Shown: positions 16,997 through 27,188 of the stretch, one piece after another | Layout of the letters: every line of letters starts with the position of its first letter | Position numbering within the stretch: position 1 is the stretch's first letter | DNA from: Firmicutes bacterium UBA3930 | GTDB lineage: Bacteria > Bacillota > Clostridia > Caldicoprobacterales > Caldicoprobacteraceae | Direction of reading: 5' to 3' | Assembly (NCBI GenBank): GCA_002385885.1 | Contig: DGEI01000022.1 | Location: 2,065 to 66,064 of the forward strand | DNA: 64,000 nucleotides | Translations under genes and position numbers: made by a program | The notes under the pieces: generated by a model | What the model saw: only the letters and a program-made list of their open reading frames with translations | The model's database searches: none | Told to the model about the DNA's origin: nothing

Positions 16997-18088
16997 TCAG
17001 CTTGTTTTAGCATATCTGGATATATTTAGCAACACTCCTATACTGGCCATAGATATTGCTAGCGAAGAACCGCCAAAACTAACAAACGGAAGCGGCAAAC
17101 CGGTTGGAGGCATAGATGCCGTCACCACTGCAACATTAATTATAGTCTGAATAGCAATCATCCCGATAATACCGGAAGCCAGCAGGCATCCAAACAGATC
17201 CGGTGCCGTAATAGCAATCTTCAGGCCTCTCCAGATTAGTATAACAAAAAGTAAAATAAGTATTACACCACCGATAAATCCAAGCTCTTCACCAATAATT
17301 GCAAATATAAAGTCGGTTTCCGGATAAGGTATATACAGGTATTTTTGCCTGCTTTCTCCCAGTCCCATACCGAATAATCCACCTGCACCCAGGGAATAAA
17401 GAGATTGTATCATCTGGTATCCTGTTTCAATGGGATCCTTCCAGGGATCCAGAAAAGCCATCCATCTCTCCAGGCGATACCGGGCAGCCATCACCAGGGC
17501 TCCTGCCGCTCCGGCGCCGCATATACCCAGAAACCCCAGGTGCCAAATCCGTGCACCTGCCACAAATAGCATGACTAAAACCAGGATCACAAGGCTGCCT
17601 GCCGTACTGAAATTAGGCTGAAGCATTATAAGTCCGAACAGCACTCCTGTCAGAAGCAGGTATGGAACAACTCCTTTAAAAAAGTACCTGATTTTGTCCC
17701 GTCTTAAGGACATACTATGTGCTAAAAACAATATAAGCGAAAACTTGGCAATTTCGGAGGGTTGGATGCTTAAACCGGCTACATTCAACCACCTTTTTGC
17801 ATTGTTGCGCTCAACACCTATAAACAATACCGCTATCAACAGAATAATTGTTATTACCAACAGCAGTTTTGAAAACTTCTGTAACTTCCAATAACTAATA
17901 TTTGCTGTTACAGCCATGGCAATGAATCCCACCACAGCCCATATACACTGACGTTTGAAAAAATAGTATCTGTCTCCCCATCTTAGCTGGGCATAGTAGA
18001 AACTGGCACTGAACACCATAATTGTGCCAAAGGCTACGAGTATAATAATTGTCAGGAGTATAGGGTAATCAATCGGCTTTTTGGTCAT
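16997..18088 (-). CDS. ftsW: Peptidoglycan glycosyltransferase FtsW (SEDS family)
   Basis: 363 residues with about ten membrane helices. SEDS landmarks are present: NNAKRWLNVAGLSIQPSEIAKF, the catalytic-region stretch NFSTAGSLVILVLVMLF, ESRQKYLYIPYPETDFIFAIIGEELGF, and the terminal PPTGLPLPFVSFGGSS. It polymerises lipid II together with a class B PBP, probably the SpoVD/PbpB of this cluster. In spore formers the dcw copy may be the SpoVE equivalent; I cannot separate the two. GGAGG precedes the ATG, which overlaps the murD stop codon by four bases (ATGA). Confidence 0.94.
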   Translation of the reverse strand: MTKKPIDYPILLTIIILVAFGTIMVFSASFYYAQLRWGDRYYFFKRQCIWAVVGFIAMAVTANISYWKLQKFSKLLLVITIILLIAVLFIGVERNNAKRWLNVAGLSIQPSEIAKFSLILFLAHSMSLRRDKIRYFFKGVVPYLLLTGVLFGLIMLQPNFSTAGSLVILVLVMLFVAGARIWHLGFLGICGAGAAGALVMAARYRLERWMAFLDPWKDPIETGYQMIQSLYSLGAGGLFGMGLGESRQKYLYIPYPETDFIFAIIGEELGFIGGVILILLFVILIWRGLKIAITAPDLFGCLLASGIIGMIAIQTIINVAVVTASMPPTGLPLPFVSFGGSSLAISMASIGVLLNISRYAKTS

Positions 18089-19452
18089 TCCACTTCCTCC
18101 TTGAGAGCCTTTACTGCGTTTTTAAATACCCTTCCTCTTTCCTCATAATCTGTGAACATATCCCAGCTCGCACAAGCCGGTGAGAACAGCACATTGGAAT
18201 GAGGAACAGCAAAACCAAAGGCCTTTTTTACACTCTCTTCAACGGTATTGACACGGTATACGTTATCAAATCCCTTCTCTTTTGCAGTCCTCATCAATTT
18301 ATCAGCTGTTTCCCCCAGTACAATCATATGAGTAACTTTACCGTCAAATGATTCAATCAATTCGTCAAAGCCGCTTCCCTTATCCATTCCTCCTGCAATG
18401 AGTACGGTGGGGCCTTTCATCGCTTGAATGGCTTTTATAGAAGCATCGGGATTGGTACCTTTTGAATCATTATAGAATTTCACATCTGAAATAACTTCAA
18501 CAAATTCTATACGATGTTCCACTCCTTTGAAATTCTTAAGTGTATCAGCTATACATCCGGGGTCAACACCCATAATTCTTGCCATCAAGGAGGCAGCCAG
18601 GGAATTCTCCAGATTATGTTCACCCGGTATAAATATGTCATCAGTACCACATACATATTCCTTTCCATTCCCTATATCCATGGTTATAATGCCATTCTGC
18701 ACCCATGCCCCTCTCCTCAGTATTTTCTTACGGCTAAAATACACCACCCGGGCATTGGTCCTGCTTCCCAGCGCTGCAGTTTCAGGATCATCGGCATTTA
18801 ATACAACCCAGTCATTTGAATCGGAATTTTCAAATATCCTTGCTTTCATGGCAATATAATTATCCATGGTTTTATGACGGTTCAGATGATCTTCGGTTAT
18901 ATTAAGAATAGCAGCTATATAAGGATGGAAAGTGTTGACGGCTTCAAGCTGAAAGCTGCTCACTTCTACAACTGCTACGTCATCAGTATTCAACTCCATT
19001 GCCCTTTCGATAAAGGGCTTACCGATATTTCCTAGTATATGTGCATTCATGCCATAATTATTCAACATTTCCCCCGTTAACGTTACGGTGGTGGTTTTTC
19101 CATTTGTACCGGTAATCGCTACTATGGGAGCTTTACATAATCTACAGGCCAGTTCAATTTCACTTACAACCTCTATGCCCAATCCTTTTGCTTTTCTTAT
19201 AAATGGGGAATCAATAGGCACCGATGGGCTGATCACAATTAAATCAGCCTTTTCCACCAGGTTATCAGGAGTACTCCCAAGATAAAAGTCTATATCAAGA
19301 TTATCCAGATTTTTTACAGCCTCGCAAAGCTGATTATATGTCTTAATATCACTTACCATAACTTTTGCATTTAAGCTGTTCAGCGCCCTTGCTGCAGCAA
19401 TCCCGCTTCTGGCGAGTCCAACCACAAGAGCAGTTTTTCCCGAGTATGACAT
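18085..19452 (-). CDS. murD: UDP-N-acetylmuramoylalanine--D-glutamate ligase
   Basis: 455 residues, cytoplasmic Mur ligase adding D-Glu to UDP-MurNAc-L-Ala. A Rossmann-like first domain (ALVVGLARSGIAAARAL) precedes the ATP-binding loop AITGTNGKTTTVTLTGEML, the central EDHLNRH motif and the C-terminal FYNDSKGTNPDASIKAI block. It is translationally coupled to ftsW by a 4-bp overlap and follows mraY by 50 nt. Confidence 0.97.
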   Translation of the reverse strand: MSYSGKTALVVGLARSGIAAARALNSLNAKVMVSDIKTYNQLCEAVKNLDNLDIDFYLGSTPDNLVEKADLIVISPSVPIDSPFIRKAKGLGIEVVSEIELACRLCKAPIVAITGTNGKTTTVTLTGEMLNNYGMNAHILGNIGKPFIERAMELNTDDVAVVEVSSFQLEAVNTFHPYIAAILNITEDHLNRHKTMDNYIAMKARIFENSDSNDWVVLNADDPETAALGSRTNARVVYFSRKKILRRGAWVQNGIITMDIGNGKEYVCGTDDIFIPGEHNLENSLAASLMARIMGVDPGCIADTLKNFKGVEHRIEFVEVISDVKFYNDSKGTNPDASIKAIQAMKGPTVLIAGGMDKGSGFDELIESFDGKVTHMIVLGETADKLMRTAKEKGFDNVYRVNTVEESVKKAFGFAVPHSNVLFSPACASWDMFTDYEERGRVFKNAVKALKEEVE

Positions 19453-19502
19453 ATTTTTGCCCCCTGTTACCGTTCGGTAGCTTATTAGTTAAATCTTAGC
19501 GT

Positions 19503-20492
19503 TTATATGGCCAGCAAACCTATCAAACACAGCAATACTGTTGCTATCATAAACATGGTTACAACTTTAGTCTCGTTCATACCTGAAAGTTCATAATGAT
19601 GATGAAGCGGACTCATCCTGAAAACTCTTTTCCCGGTGAGCCTAAAAGATATAACCTGGATTATTACAGAAAGGGTCTCTGCCATGTATATACCTCCAAT
19701 TATTGGCAATAACAAGGGAACCCTGAGAAAAACAGATAAAGCCGCGACCGCTCCGCCCAATCCCAATGAGCCGGTATCACCCATAAACACCTGGGCCGGA
19801 TAGGTGTTAAATTTAATAAATCCCAGGCAGGCACCGGCCAGGGCGCCGGCAAAGGTCATCAAGTTGCTGTAGTTAACCGCCAGATACTCCATTCCCTCTT
19901 CCCGCATTACTGCTGTCATAGAACCGGCAATAATACTCAATGTTACAGCAACAATAAGGGTTACCCCCGATGCCAGTCCGTCCAATCCATCGGTAAAATT
20001 TACACTGTTTACCGTGCCTATTATTATAAAAGTCATTGCCGGAATATATAACAATCCCAAATCCCATTCCAATTGAGTAAATGGAACAATTATACTGCTT
20101 CCTATATTTTTGTAAGCATAAAAGGAAAAAGCAACTCCAATTGCAATCTGGGCAAGAAGTTTCTGATAAGCCCTGAGTCCCAGGGACCGGTGTTTTATAA
20201 TCTTAATAAAATCATCCATAAATCCGGTTAATCCAAACCCCAATGTCACCAAAACGGTTGCCAATGTAAAATCCAGCGATCCTTTTGATAATACAACAGG
20301 GATAATACTTATGGGAATCAAAAAAATAATTCCACCCATAGTAGGCGTTCCGGCTTTTTTTAAGTGAGTTTTTGGGCCATCGTCCCGTACCTGTTGTCCG
20401 AATTTTAGCCTCCTCAGCATAGGTATTGCAATAACACCAATAGCAAGAGTAATAAAAAAAGATATTATGACTGAATATATCAATACTTCCAA
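19503..20492 (-). CDS. mraY: Phospho-N-acetylmuramoyl-pentapeptide transferase
   Basis: 329 residues, about ten membrane helices. Makes lipid I from UDP-MurNAc-pentapeptide and undecaprenyl phosphate. Conserved loops visible: GTPTMGGIIFL, DDFIKI, NFTDGLDGLA with the catalytic Asp residues, GDTGSLGLGG and SPLHHHYE. The start is a TTG with GGGGGG eight nt upstream, and it lies inside the end of murF (13 nt overlap). Confidence 0.96.
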   Translation of the reverse strand: MEVLIYSVIISFFITLAIGVIAIPMLRRLKFGQQVRDDGPKTHLKKAGTPTMGGIIFLIPISIIPVVLSKGSLDFTLATVLVTLGFGLTGFMDDFIKIIKHRSLGLRAYQKLLAQIAIGVAFSFYAYKNIGSSIIVPFTQLEWDLGLLYIPAMTFIIIGTVNSVNFTDGLDGLASGVTLIVAVTLSIIAGSMTAVMREEGMEYLAVNYSNLMTFAGALAGACLGFIKFNTYPAQVFMGDTGSLGLGGAVAALSVFLRVPLLLPIIGGIYMAETLSVIIQVISFRLTGKRVFRMSPLHHHYELSGMNETKVVTMFMIATVLLCLIGLLAI

Positions 20493-21880
20493 GAACTATG
20501 CCCCCCTTTTACCAGGGAGGATACTATTTCCTCCATCTTCATTCCCCTTGATCCTTTTACTAATATTGTATCACCGCTTTGGACAATTGTGCCTAACAAG
20601 TTTATTACATCTTTATTACAGCTACAATGAAATATACTTGAGGCTTCCATCCCCTTAGCCCTGGCCTCCTGCCCTATCCAACTGCTGGCCTTGCCTTTTG
20701 TTATAAGCATATCAATCCGGTTGCCCACTACTGCCCGGCCTACTTCTCTATGGGCTGTCTCGCTGTAGCTGCCCAACTCCAGCATATCTCCAAGTACGGC
20801 TATTCTTCTTTTAGCATTCATGTCATTCAACACCAATAGAGCCGCCTTCATGGAATCGGGGCTGGCATTATAAGCATCGTCAATCACAGTTATACCATTA
20901 TCGGTGGACAGTATGTTGAGCCGCATGCCGGCAGTCTCAAAACTGTGCAAGGCCTCCCGGATCTCCTGAAAACTCATGCCAAACAGTCTGCCAACAGTTA
21001 TAGCCGCTATGGAATTATACACATTATGCCGTCCTAATACAGACAATTCAAAGGGATACTCACCATCCCTGCATAGCACTCTGAACTGTAAATTCCCGTC
21101 AGTAGTCATACCTATATCAATGGCTTGATAGTCTAAGCCATCATGGGTTCCATAATAATATATGTTAAGAGGAAGGCCATCTCTGACTTCCCGCAGCATA
21201 TCATCATCACCATTCAGAATAGCTGTTCCATTCGCCGGGAAATTGTGGAATACCTCCATTTTTGCTTTCAAAATATTCTCCCGGCTGCCCAGCTTTTCTA
21301 TATGGGATATTCCAATATTGGTAATTACTGCATAATCAGGACGGGCAATATCGGCTAGCCGGCGTATTTCACCAAATCCGCTCATTCCCATCTCAACTAC
21401 CGCAATCTCATGCTGCCGTTCTATCCTCAATAACGTCAGAGGCAGGCCAATTTCGTTGTTAAGATTTCCTTCTGTCTTTAAGGTATTAAACCTGGCCTGC
21501 AAAACATGATGAATCATATCCTTTGCAGTTGTTTTCCCGGTGCTGCCCGTTACAGCAATGACAGGTATATTAAATTTACGACGGTAATACCCTGCCAGAT
21601 TCTGCAAAGCCGTTAGGGTGTTGTTTACTTGGATCACCTGTATATCATATGGCAATTGAAGCTTTGCCTCTTGTGTCAGTATTGCTTTTGCACCATTGTT
21701 AACAGCCTGGAGAATAAAATCATGGCCATCAAATTTCTCTCCTATCAGGGGTATAAACATATCACCGGCTTTTATCTTTCTGCTGTCAGTACTTACTCCA
21801 TATATTATCTCATCAGGCCGTCCCTTGATAAGGGTACCCCCGGTTGCAGTCAATAATTCGCGAACAGATATTTGTTCCAT
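20480..21880 (-). CDS. murF: UDP-MurNAc-tripeptide--D-alanyl-D-alanine ligase
   Basis: 466 residues, Mur ligase completing the pentapeptide precursor. N-terminal substrate domain (DSRKIKAGDMFIPLIGEKFDGHDFI), ATP loop VIAVTGSTGKTTAKDMI, the NIGISHIEKLGSRENILKAK motif and VIDDAYNASPDSMKAAL. Its ATG shares the A of the murE stop codon (TAATG), and the murE coding end GGGAGGGAG supplies its ribosome site. Confidence 0.97.
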   Translation of the reverse strand: MEQISVRELLTATGGTLIKGRPDEIIYGVSTDSRKIKAGDMFIPLIGEKFDGHDFILQAVNNGAKAILTQEAKLQLPYDIQVIQVNNTLTALQNLAGYYRRKFNIPVIAVTGSTGKTTAKDMIHHVLQARFNTLKTEGNLNNEIGLPLTLLRIERQHEIAVVEMGMSGFGEIRRLADIARPDYAVITNIGISHIEKLGSRENILKAKMEVFHNFPANGTAILNGDDDMLREVRDGLPLNIYYYGTHDGLDYQAIDIGMTTDGNLQFRVLCRDGEYPFELSVLGRHNVYNSIAAITVGRLFGMSFQEIREALHSFETAGMRLNILSTDNGITVIDDAYNASPDSMKAALLVLNDMNAKRRIAVLGDMLELGSYSETAHREVGRAVVGNRIDMLITKGKASSWIGQEARAKGMEASSIFHCSCNKDVINLLGTIVQSGDTILVKGSRGMKMEEIVSSLVKGGHSSWKY

Positions 21881-23334
21881 TATACCGTCTCCCTCCCCAG
21901 GAGTTCGGCGACAATCTCCCTCTCATCAAAATGGATTATTCTATTATTCTTTAATATCTGGTAATTTTCATGTCCTTTACCCGCCAGGATTATAACATCC
22001 CCCTCTTTTCCCTGTTTCAATGCATATGCAATGGCTTCCTTTCGATCCTCAATAACTATATAAGGGCAAACAGTTTTTTTAACGCCGGGTATAATTTGTT
22101 CTATAATTGCCATTGGCTCTTCATTTCGTGGATTGTCCGAAGTAATAATACACAGATCCGAATATCTGCCGGCTGTTTCACCCATTATGGGGCGTTTGCC
22201 GGGATCTCTGTCCCCGCCGCATCCAAATACAGTAATTATACGCCCTGTTGTAAACTCCTGGGCAGTTTTCAGTACATTTTCCAGTCCGTCAGGCGTATGA
22301 GCATAGTCGAGAATCACTGAATAATCAGTCCCGGTATTCAGCAGCTCAAAGCGGCCGGGAACCCCTTTAACTTTCTCGAGTCCGTTTTTTATGCATTCCA
22401 GTGAAACTCCCAAGGTACTGCAGGCTCCTGCAGCAGCCATAGCGTTGTAAACGCTGAAGATTCCCGGTATATTTAAGTTTATCAGGCAATTTCCATAAGG
22501 GGTAAACAAACGGAAGGATACCCCTTTTGATGTGATCTCCAGGTCCCTTGCATAAATGTGAGCCTCTCCCCTTATCCCGTATGTTACAGCTGAACCGGCT
22601 CCCCTCTCCATGATTATACGCCCGTTCTCATCATCTATATTGATAACTGCCTGCCTGCTTTGCTCAAAGAGTTTTGCCTTGGCTTCACGGTAATCATCAA
22701 TACTTTTATGAAAGTCAAGATGATCCTGAGTCAGGTTTGTAAATACACCGACTTCAAACTGACATCCGGCAACTCTTTTTAAACTCAGTGAATGAGAGGA
22801 TACTTCCATGACTATACTGTCAACACCCTCTGTTTTCATTTCGCTGAACAATCGCTGCAGGTCCATTGATTCGGGTGTTGTACGCTCAGTATGTATCTTC
22901 CTATTACCTATCATATTTGTAATGGTGCCAATCAGTCCAACCTTTTTTCCAGCTTCTTCAAGTATGGATTTAACAAGATAGGTAACGGTGGTTTTGCCGT
23001 TGGTTCCGGTTACACCTATCAATGGTATATTCAGAAGGGGATTACCATAAAATGTTTTTGATATTAATGCCATAGCTAAGCGCGTATCATCAACATAGAC
23101 TTTAGTTACATGCTCCGGCAGCGGAACATCCTTTGAAATCACCACAGCCTGGGCTCCTCTTGCTGCAGCTTCACCGGCAAACTGATGTCCGTCAAATCTG
23201 AACCCTTCTATACAAAAAAACAATGCATTTCCGCTAACCTGCCTGGAATCATAAAAAATACCGTCGATTTGCTTATCGAGTGACCCCTCAACACGAAAAT
23301 AATTCACTTCCCTTAATATATCCTGCAGCAACAT
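21880..23334 (-). CDS. murE: UDP-MurNAc-tripeptide synthetase, meso-DAP type
   Basis: 484 residues. Adds the third amino acid of the stem peptide. ATP loop LIGVTGTNGKTTVTYL, FTNLTQDHLDFH and DYAHTPDGLENVL are present. The specificity loop reads SDNPRNEEP; the DNPR form is associated with meso-diaminopimelate ligases, so the wall is probably DAP-type. AGGAGG precedes the ATG. It starts 62 nt after the spoVD/pbpB stop. Confidence 0.96.
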   Translation of the reverse strand: MLLQDILREVNYFRVEGSLDKQIDGIFYDSRQVSGNALFFCIEGFRFDGHQFAGEAAARGAQAVVISKDVPLPEHVTKVYVDDTRLAMALISKTFYGNPLLNIPLIGVTGTNGKTTVTYLVKSILEEAGKKVGLIGTITNMIGNRKIHTERTTPESMDLQRLFSEMKTEGVDSIVMEVSSHSLSLKRVAGCQFEVGVFTNLTQDHLDFHKSIDDYREAKAKLFEQSRQAVINIDDENGRIIMERGAGSAVTYGIRGEAHIYARDLEITSKGVSFRLFTPYGNCLINLNIPGIFSVYNAMAAAGACSTLGVSLECIKNGLEKVKGVPGRFELLNTGTDYSVILDYAHTPDGLENVLKTAQEFTTGRIITVFGCGGDRDPGKRPIMGETAGRYSDLCIITSDNPRNEEPMAIIEQIIPGVKKTVCPYIVIEDRKEAIAYALKQGKEGDVIILAGKGHENYQILKNNRIIHFDEREIVAELLGRETV

Positions 23335-23396
23335 ATGCTTTTTCCTCCTACATGCCGTTTACCAATGGTAAATATTATTTGCATATTATGGAAATA

Positions 23397-25643
23397 TTAT
23401 TCAGCCTCACTTTGGTTTTCGTTATCCTCGTTATTTTGTACACCTTCACCGGGCAATTTAAATTTCACAGTGATTTCAGTATTTTCCTCAACCCAGGTTC
23501 CTGCAGCCGGCTCCTGGCTTACAGCAATCCCCGAACCTTCAATTTTAAGCCTCAATCCCTGGGATATAAGTATATTGTTTGCCTCCCGGATTGATTTGCC
23601 CACTACATCAGGGACTATGATCATTCCTGCAACCGGTGGTTCATCAGATTCCTGCCCGGGTGTTTCGGAATATTCCCCGTCAGGGTCTTTATCCGTGTAC
23701 AACAACACGGTTGTATTTGTTATTACACTGGCACCTGGTTTTGGCATTTGATCCACCACTACCGTACCGGTTTCTTCGGCCAAATAGTCAAGGCCCGCTT
23801 TTTTCAAAACCTTAGCCGCTTCAGCAAGTTCCATCCCAATAACATCGGGTACGTCTACTTCCTGCATTTTCTCCCTTGTCTCCTGATCAAACACCGGCTC
23901 AACATTCAGATATTTAAGGGTATCTTCCAGTATTTGTTTTACATAAGGAGCAGCGATGACACTGCCGAATGTTACCGGAGTTTGAGGCTCATCCACCATC
24001 AATAACACTATAACCCGGGGATTATCTGCCGGTGCAAATCCAAGAAAGGACGATATATTTTTATTTGGTATGATCCTGCCTTCCGGACCGTATTTTTGTG
24101 CGGTACCGGTTTTCCCGCCAACCCTGTACCCGGGGATAAAAGCATTTTTACCGCTTCCGTCTGTAACGACACTCTCAAGCACTTCTCTCATTATAGCGGA
24201 TGTTTCGGATGAAATTACCTGTCGTACCCTCTGGGGAGAAATTGTCTTTACCAGGCGTTCGGTTTCCTGGCCGTTCTCATCGATTACTGGTTCGCGAAGT
24301 TCTTTTACAAGATAAGGTTTCATTAAGTTGCCGCCATTTATAACGGCCGAAGCAGCGGTAATAAGTTGAAGCGGCGTAACCGAAATAGCCTGGCCAAATC
24401 CCATTCTGGCCAGGTCAACATTCTTTGCCGTCTCCTTTGACATAATAATTCCTTTTTCTTCCCCTACTACGTCTATACCGGTAGCCTGCCCGAATCCAAA
24501 CTCGTTTAAATAGGTATAGAACTTATCTTTACCCAGTCTCAGAGCAAGTTCCATAAATACCGGATTACATGAATTCTGGACAGCCTCAGCAAAAGATTCA
24601 TGTCCATGTCCTCCCGCCCTCCAGCAGCTTATCTTCTGCCCGTCTACCATCTTATATCCCGGACAGTTAAAACTGCTGGTTAAGCCCGCAGCCTTCTCTT
24701 CCAGGGCAGCAGCTGCTGTAATTACCTTAAAGGTTGAACCGGGGTCAATGTTATCCTTGCATGTAAAGTTCTTAACCAATTGCTGCATCTCATCAAAGTC
24801 GCCAATATCCCTTGGAGGCTGGTTCGGATCATAATTGGGCCAGTTGGCCATGGCAAGTACCTCGCCGGTATTAGGCTCCATTACTATTGCATAAACCTTT
24901 TTAGGGTTGTATTTGGCAACTACATTATTTACTTCTCTTTCAGTAAAATACTGTATAACCTGATCAATAGTCAATACTATGTTTAAACCATTAACAGGGG
25001 GTATGTATCTGTCAACATTATAGGGCATCTCTCTGCCGGCTACATCCGTTTCCATTATCAGTTTTCCGGCAAAGCCCTTTAAATACTTGTCATAATAAAG
25101 CTCTAACCCTTCCTGTCCTTTCAATCCCTCTCCCGGTTCGGCATATTTCATGGTAAATCCTAATACATGGGAAGCCAGACTTCCATTAGGATAATACCGT
25201 TTTGGTTCTTCAGTAAAATCAATGCCCTTAATATTAAGGGCACGTATCTCATTTGCTGTTTTCCTGTCCACCTGCCGCTTTATCCATATATATGAACTGG
25301 AGGTATTGGATAATTTCTTTTTCAGCTCCTGTTCGTCCAAATCCAATATGGGCGCAATCATAGAGGCTGCTTTCGCAGGATCGGCAATCTGGCTGGGCCT
25401 TGCAGCAATGGATTCCGACGTAGCGCTTTGAGCAAGGATTTTTCCGTTTCTATCTTTTATGCTGCCTCTTCTTGGATATACATCAAGATCCCGTGTCCAC
25501 TGATCCACCGCCTTTTTTTGCAGGTCCACGCCCCATACCAGTTGGATATAACCTACTCTTATAATCAAGCCGAAAAAAATCAAGGTAAATATTAAAAGCA
25601 GGACCAACAGCCTCTTTCGATTAGTAACCCCCGCAGCTGTCAC
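23397..25643 (-). CDS. Class B penicillin-binding protein with PASTA domains (SpoVD/PBP2B-like)
   Basis: 748 residues. One membrane anchor (about 10-32), PBP dimerisation domain (about 55-215), then the transpeptidase domain with S303-T-F-K306, S358-C-N360 and K511-T-G513, all intact. Two C-terminal PASTA repeats (about 608-665 and 685-735) each start VPDVxG. It cross-links septal or spore-cortex peptidoglycan with an FtsW/SpoVE partner. Two PASTA repeats occur in both PBP2B and SpoVD groups, so I do not choose a symbol; as the only such gene in the cluster it may be the division enzyme. The start is GTG behind GGGGGAG. Confidence 0.94.
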   Translation of the reverse strand: MTAAGVTNRKRLLVLLLIFTLIFFGLIIRVGYIQLVWGVDLQKKAVDQWTRDLDVYPRRGSIKDRNGKILAQSATSESIAARPSQIADPAKAASMIAPILDLDEQELKKKLSNTSSSYIWIKRQVDRKTANEIRALNIKGIDFTEEPKRYYPNGSLASHVLGFTMKYAEPGEGLKGQEGLELYYDKYLKGFAGKLIMETDVAGREMPYNVDRYIPPVNGLNIVLTIDQVIQYFTEREVNNVVAKYNPKKVYAIVMEPNTGEVLAMANWPNYDPNQPPRDIGDFDEMQQLVKNFTCKDNIDPGSTFKVITAAAALEEKAAGLTSSFNCPGYKMVDGQKISCWRAGGHGHESFAEAVQNSCNPVFMELALRLGKDKFYTYLNEFGFGQATGIDVVGEEKGIIMSKETAKNVDLARMGFGQAISVTPLQLITAASAVINGGNLMKPYLVKELREPVIDENGQETERLVKTISPQRVRQVISSETSAIMREVLESVVTDGSGKNAFIPGYRVGGKTGTAQKYGPEGRIIPNKNISSFLGFAPADNPRVIVLLMVDEPQTPVTFGSVIAAPYVKQILEDTLKYLNVEPVFDQETREKMQEVDVPDVIGMELAEAAKVLKKAGLDYLAEETGTVVVDQMPKPGASVITNTTVLLYTDKDPDGEYSETPGQESDEPPVAGMIIVPDVVGKSIREANNILISQGLRLKIEGSGIAVSQEPAAGTWVEENTEITVKFKLPGEGVQNNEDNENQSEAE

Positions 25644-25730
25644 AGAATTATCTCCCCCTTATTATACACCATCATTTTACTGTACAACAATTGCTAAATA
25701 AAATTACCTTCTTTTGCTGAACCGGTTACA

Positions 25731-26195
25731 CTAATCTATTAAGTTAGAAAGCAAATCCCAGATGCTGGTATCCTGGTTCTGTGTAATGTTGACTTCCGGT
25801 GAATCAACATCGTCATCAGGGAGTTCAACATATTGTATCTGAGCCTGATGGGGATAATTCATTCCCAGTTCATTTTTGGCAACCTCTACTATGTATTCCA
25901 GATCCTCACAAGCTGCCAGTTCCAACTTTAACTGTTCATTTCGAATAAGGCTTGCTTCAAGTGTCTTCTCCAACTTCATTATCATATTATGATTTTCGGA
26001 AATAGCAGCATGCCTGCTTACTACCAGGAAGGCTATAATAAAACCAATAGCAACCAGAAAAATGGGCTTAATTCTGCCCGCCGGTTTTGGTTTCGCCTTT
26101 ATGTTTGCCCTTGGTTTAACCTCATGCAAAACTTGTTCTTGCTGACTTTGAGGTATATAACTTTCATATCGCTCTTCTTTTTTGGCTACTAACAA
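25731..26195 (-). CDS. ftsL: FtsL-like division protein
   Basis: 154-residue bitopic protein: basic cytoplasmic tail of about 45 residues, one membrane helix (PIFLVAIGFIIAFLVVS), then a short coiled coil (SENHNMIMKLEKTLEASLIRNEQLKLELAA) and LEYIVEVAKNELGMNYP, the FtsL/DivIC pattern. The tail after it is longer and more acidic than usual. It would bridge FtsQ and FtsB/DivIC to the septal synthase. TTG start with AAGGAGG upstream. Position between rsmH and the PBP gene supports the call. Primary sequence alone would not. Confidence 0.82.
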   Translation of the reverse strand: MLVAKKEERYESYIPQSQQEQVLHEVKPRANIKAKPKPAGRIKPIFLVAIGFIIAFLVVSRHAAISENHNMIMKLEKTLEASLIRNEQLKLELAACEDLEYIVEVAKNELGMNYPHQAQIQYVELPDDDVDSPEVNITQNQDTSIWDLLSNLID

Positions 26196-26244
26196 TTCTA
26201 TTCAGCCTCCTTGGTATTTATGTTCACTTTCTCCCGGCAGCTTG

Positions 26245-27171
26245 TCATATTCTTTCACATGCTCTCGCCTTGGCACTGCGGGAACGGGGATTTATAGATA
26301 ATTCTGCCGCGCTTGGTGTTACGGGCCTGCCTGTAATAATTTTTACCTCAGGTTTTCTGCCGCAGGTACATATTGGAGCGCCGGTTGGGCATATACAGGG
26401 ATTGCTTAAATCACGAAAAGCCCTCTTTACTATTCTATCCTCCAGCGAGTGGAATGTTATTATACACAACCTGCCGCCTGGCCGAAGCATTTTTACCGCT
26501 TTTTCAATTGACTCACCGAGTTGACTAAGTTCCTGGTTTACTTCAATCCGAATGGCCTGGAAGGTACGTTTTGCAGGATGAGGGCCGCTTCTCCTGGCTC
26601 CGGCCGGAATTGCCCTTTTTATTATGTCTACCAGTTGTCCGGTAGTTTCAACCGGCCTGTTATCCACTATAAATCCGGCTATACGATCAGCCCACCGCTC
26701 TTCGCCATAATTCCGGATAATCCTTCTTAATTCGTTTTGAGAATACTCATTAACCACATTATAAGCACTGAAAGCCTGGGTAGGATCCATCCTCATATCA
26801 AGGGACGCATCCTGCATATACGAAAACCCGCGTTCCTTTTCGTCCAGCTGGTGAGATGAAACGCCAAGATCCATAAGTATTCCATCAACTTCTTTTATTC
26901 CCAGATCCTCCAGAATCCGTTCCATATTTATGTAATTTGAATGCACCAGTGTAAAATGATTTGCAAACTCCTCAAGCCTTTTTTCTGCAGCATTCAGAGC
27001 ATTAGGATCTCTGTCAATTCCAATCAGATATCCGCCGGGAAGAATTCTTTTGAGAATCTCATAGGCATGGCCTCCGCCGCCTACGGTACAATCAACCACA
27101 ACATTGCCGGGACTGCATCCTAAAAGATCCATAACTTCCTGTAGTAGAACCGGCGTATGACTAAACTCCAT
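26245..27171 (-). CDS. rsmH: 16S rRNA (cytosine-1402-N4)-methyltransferase
   Basis: 308 residues. SAM-binding motif VVDCTVGGGGHAYEIL, MDLGVSSHQLDEKERGFSYMQDASLDMRMD, and the C-terminal LCIITFHSLEDRIVK are RsmH (MraW) signatures. It methylates C1402 in the ribosomal P site. The ATG at 27171 is chosen because GGAGG lies eight nt before it; the ATG five codons earlier overlaps that site. Confidence 0.97.
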   Translation of the reverse strand: MEFSHTPVLLQEVMDLLGCSPGNVVVDCTVGGGGHAYEILKRILPGGYLIGIDRDPNALNAAEKRLEEFANHFTLVHSNYINMERILEDLGIKEVDGILMDLGVSSHQLDEKERGFSYMQDASLDMRMDPTQAFSAYNVVNEYSQNELRRIIRNYGEERWADRIAGFIVDNRPVETTGQLVDIIKRAIPAGARRSGPHPAKRTFQAIRIEVNQELSQLGESIEKAVKMLRPGGRLCIITFHSLEDRIVKRAFRDLSNPCICPTGAPICTCGRKPEVKIITGRPVTPSAAELSINPRSRSAKARACERI

Positions 27172-27188
27172 TCTGCGTTCCTCCATGT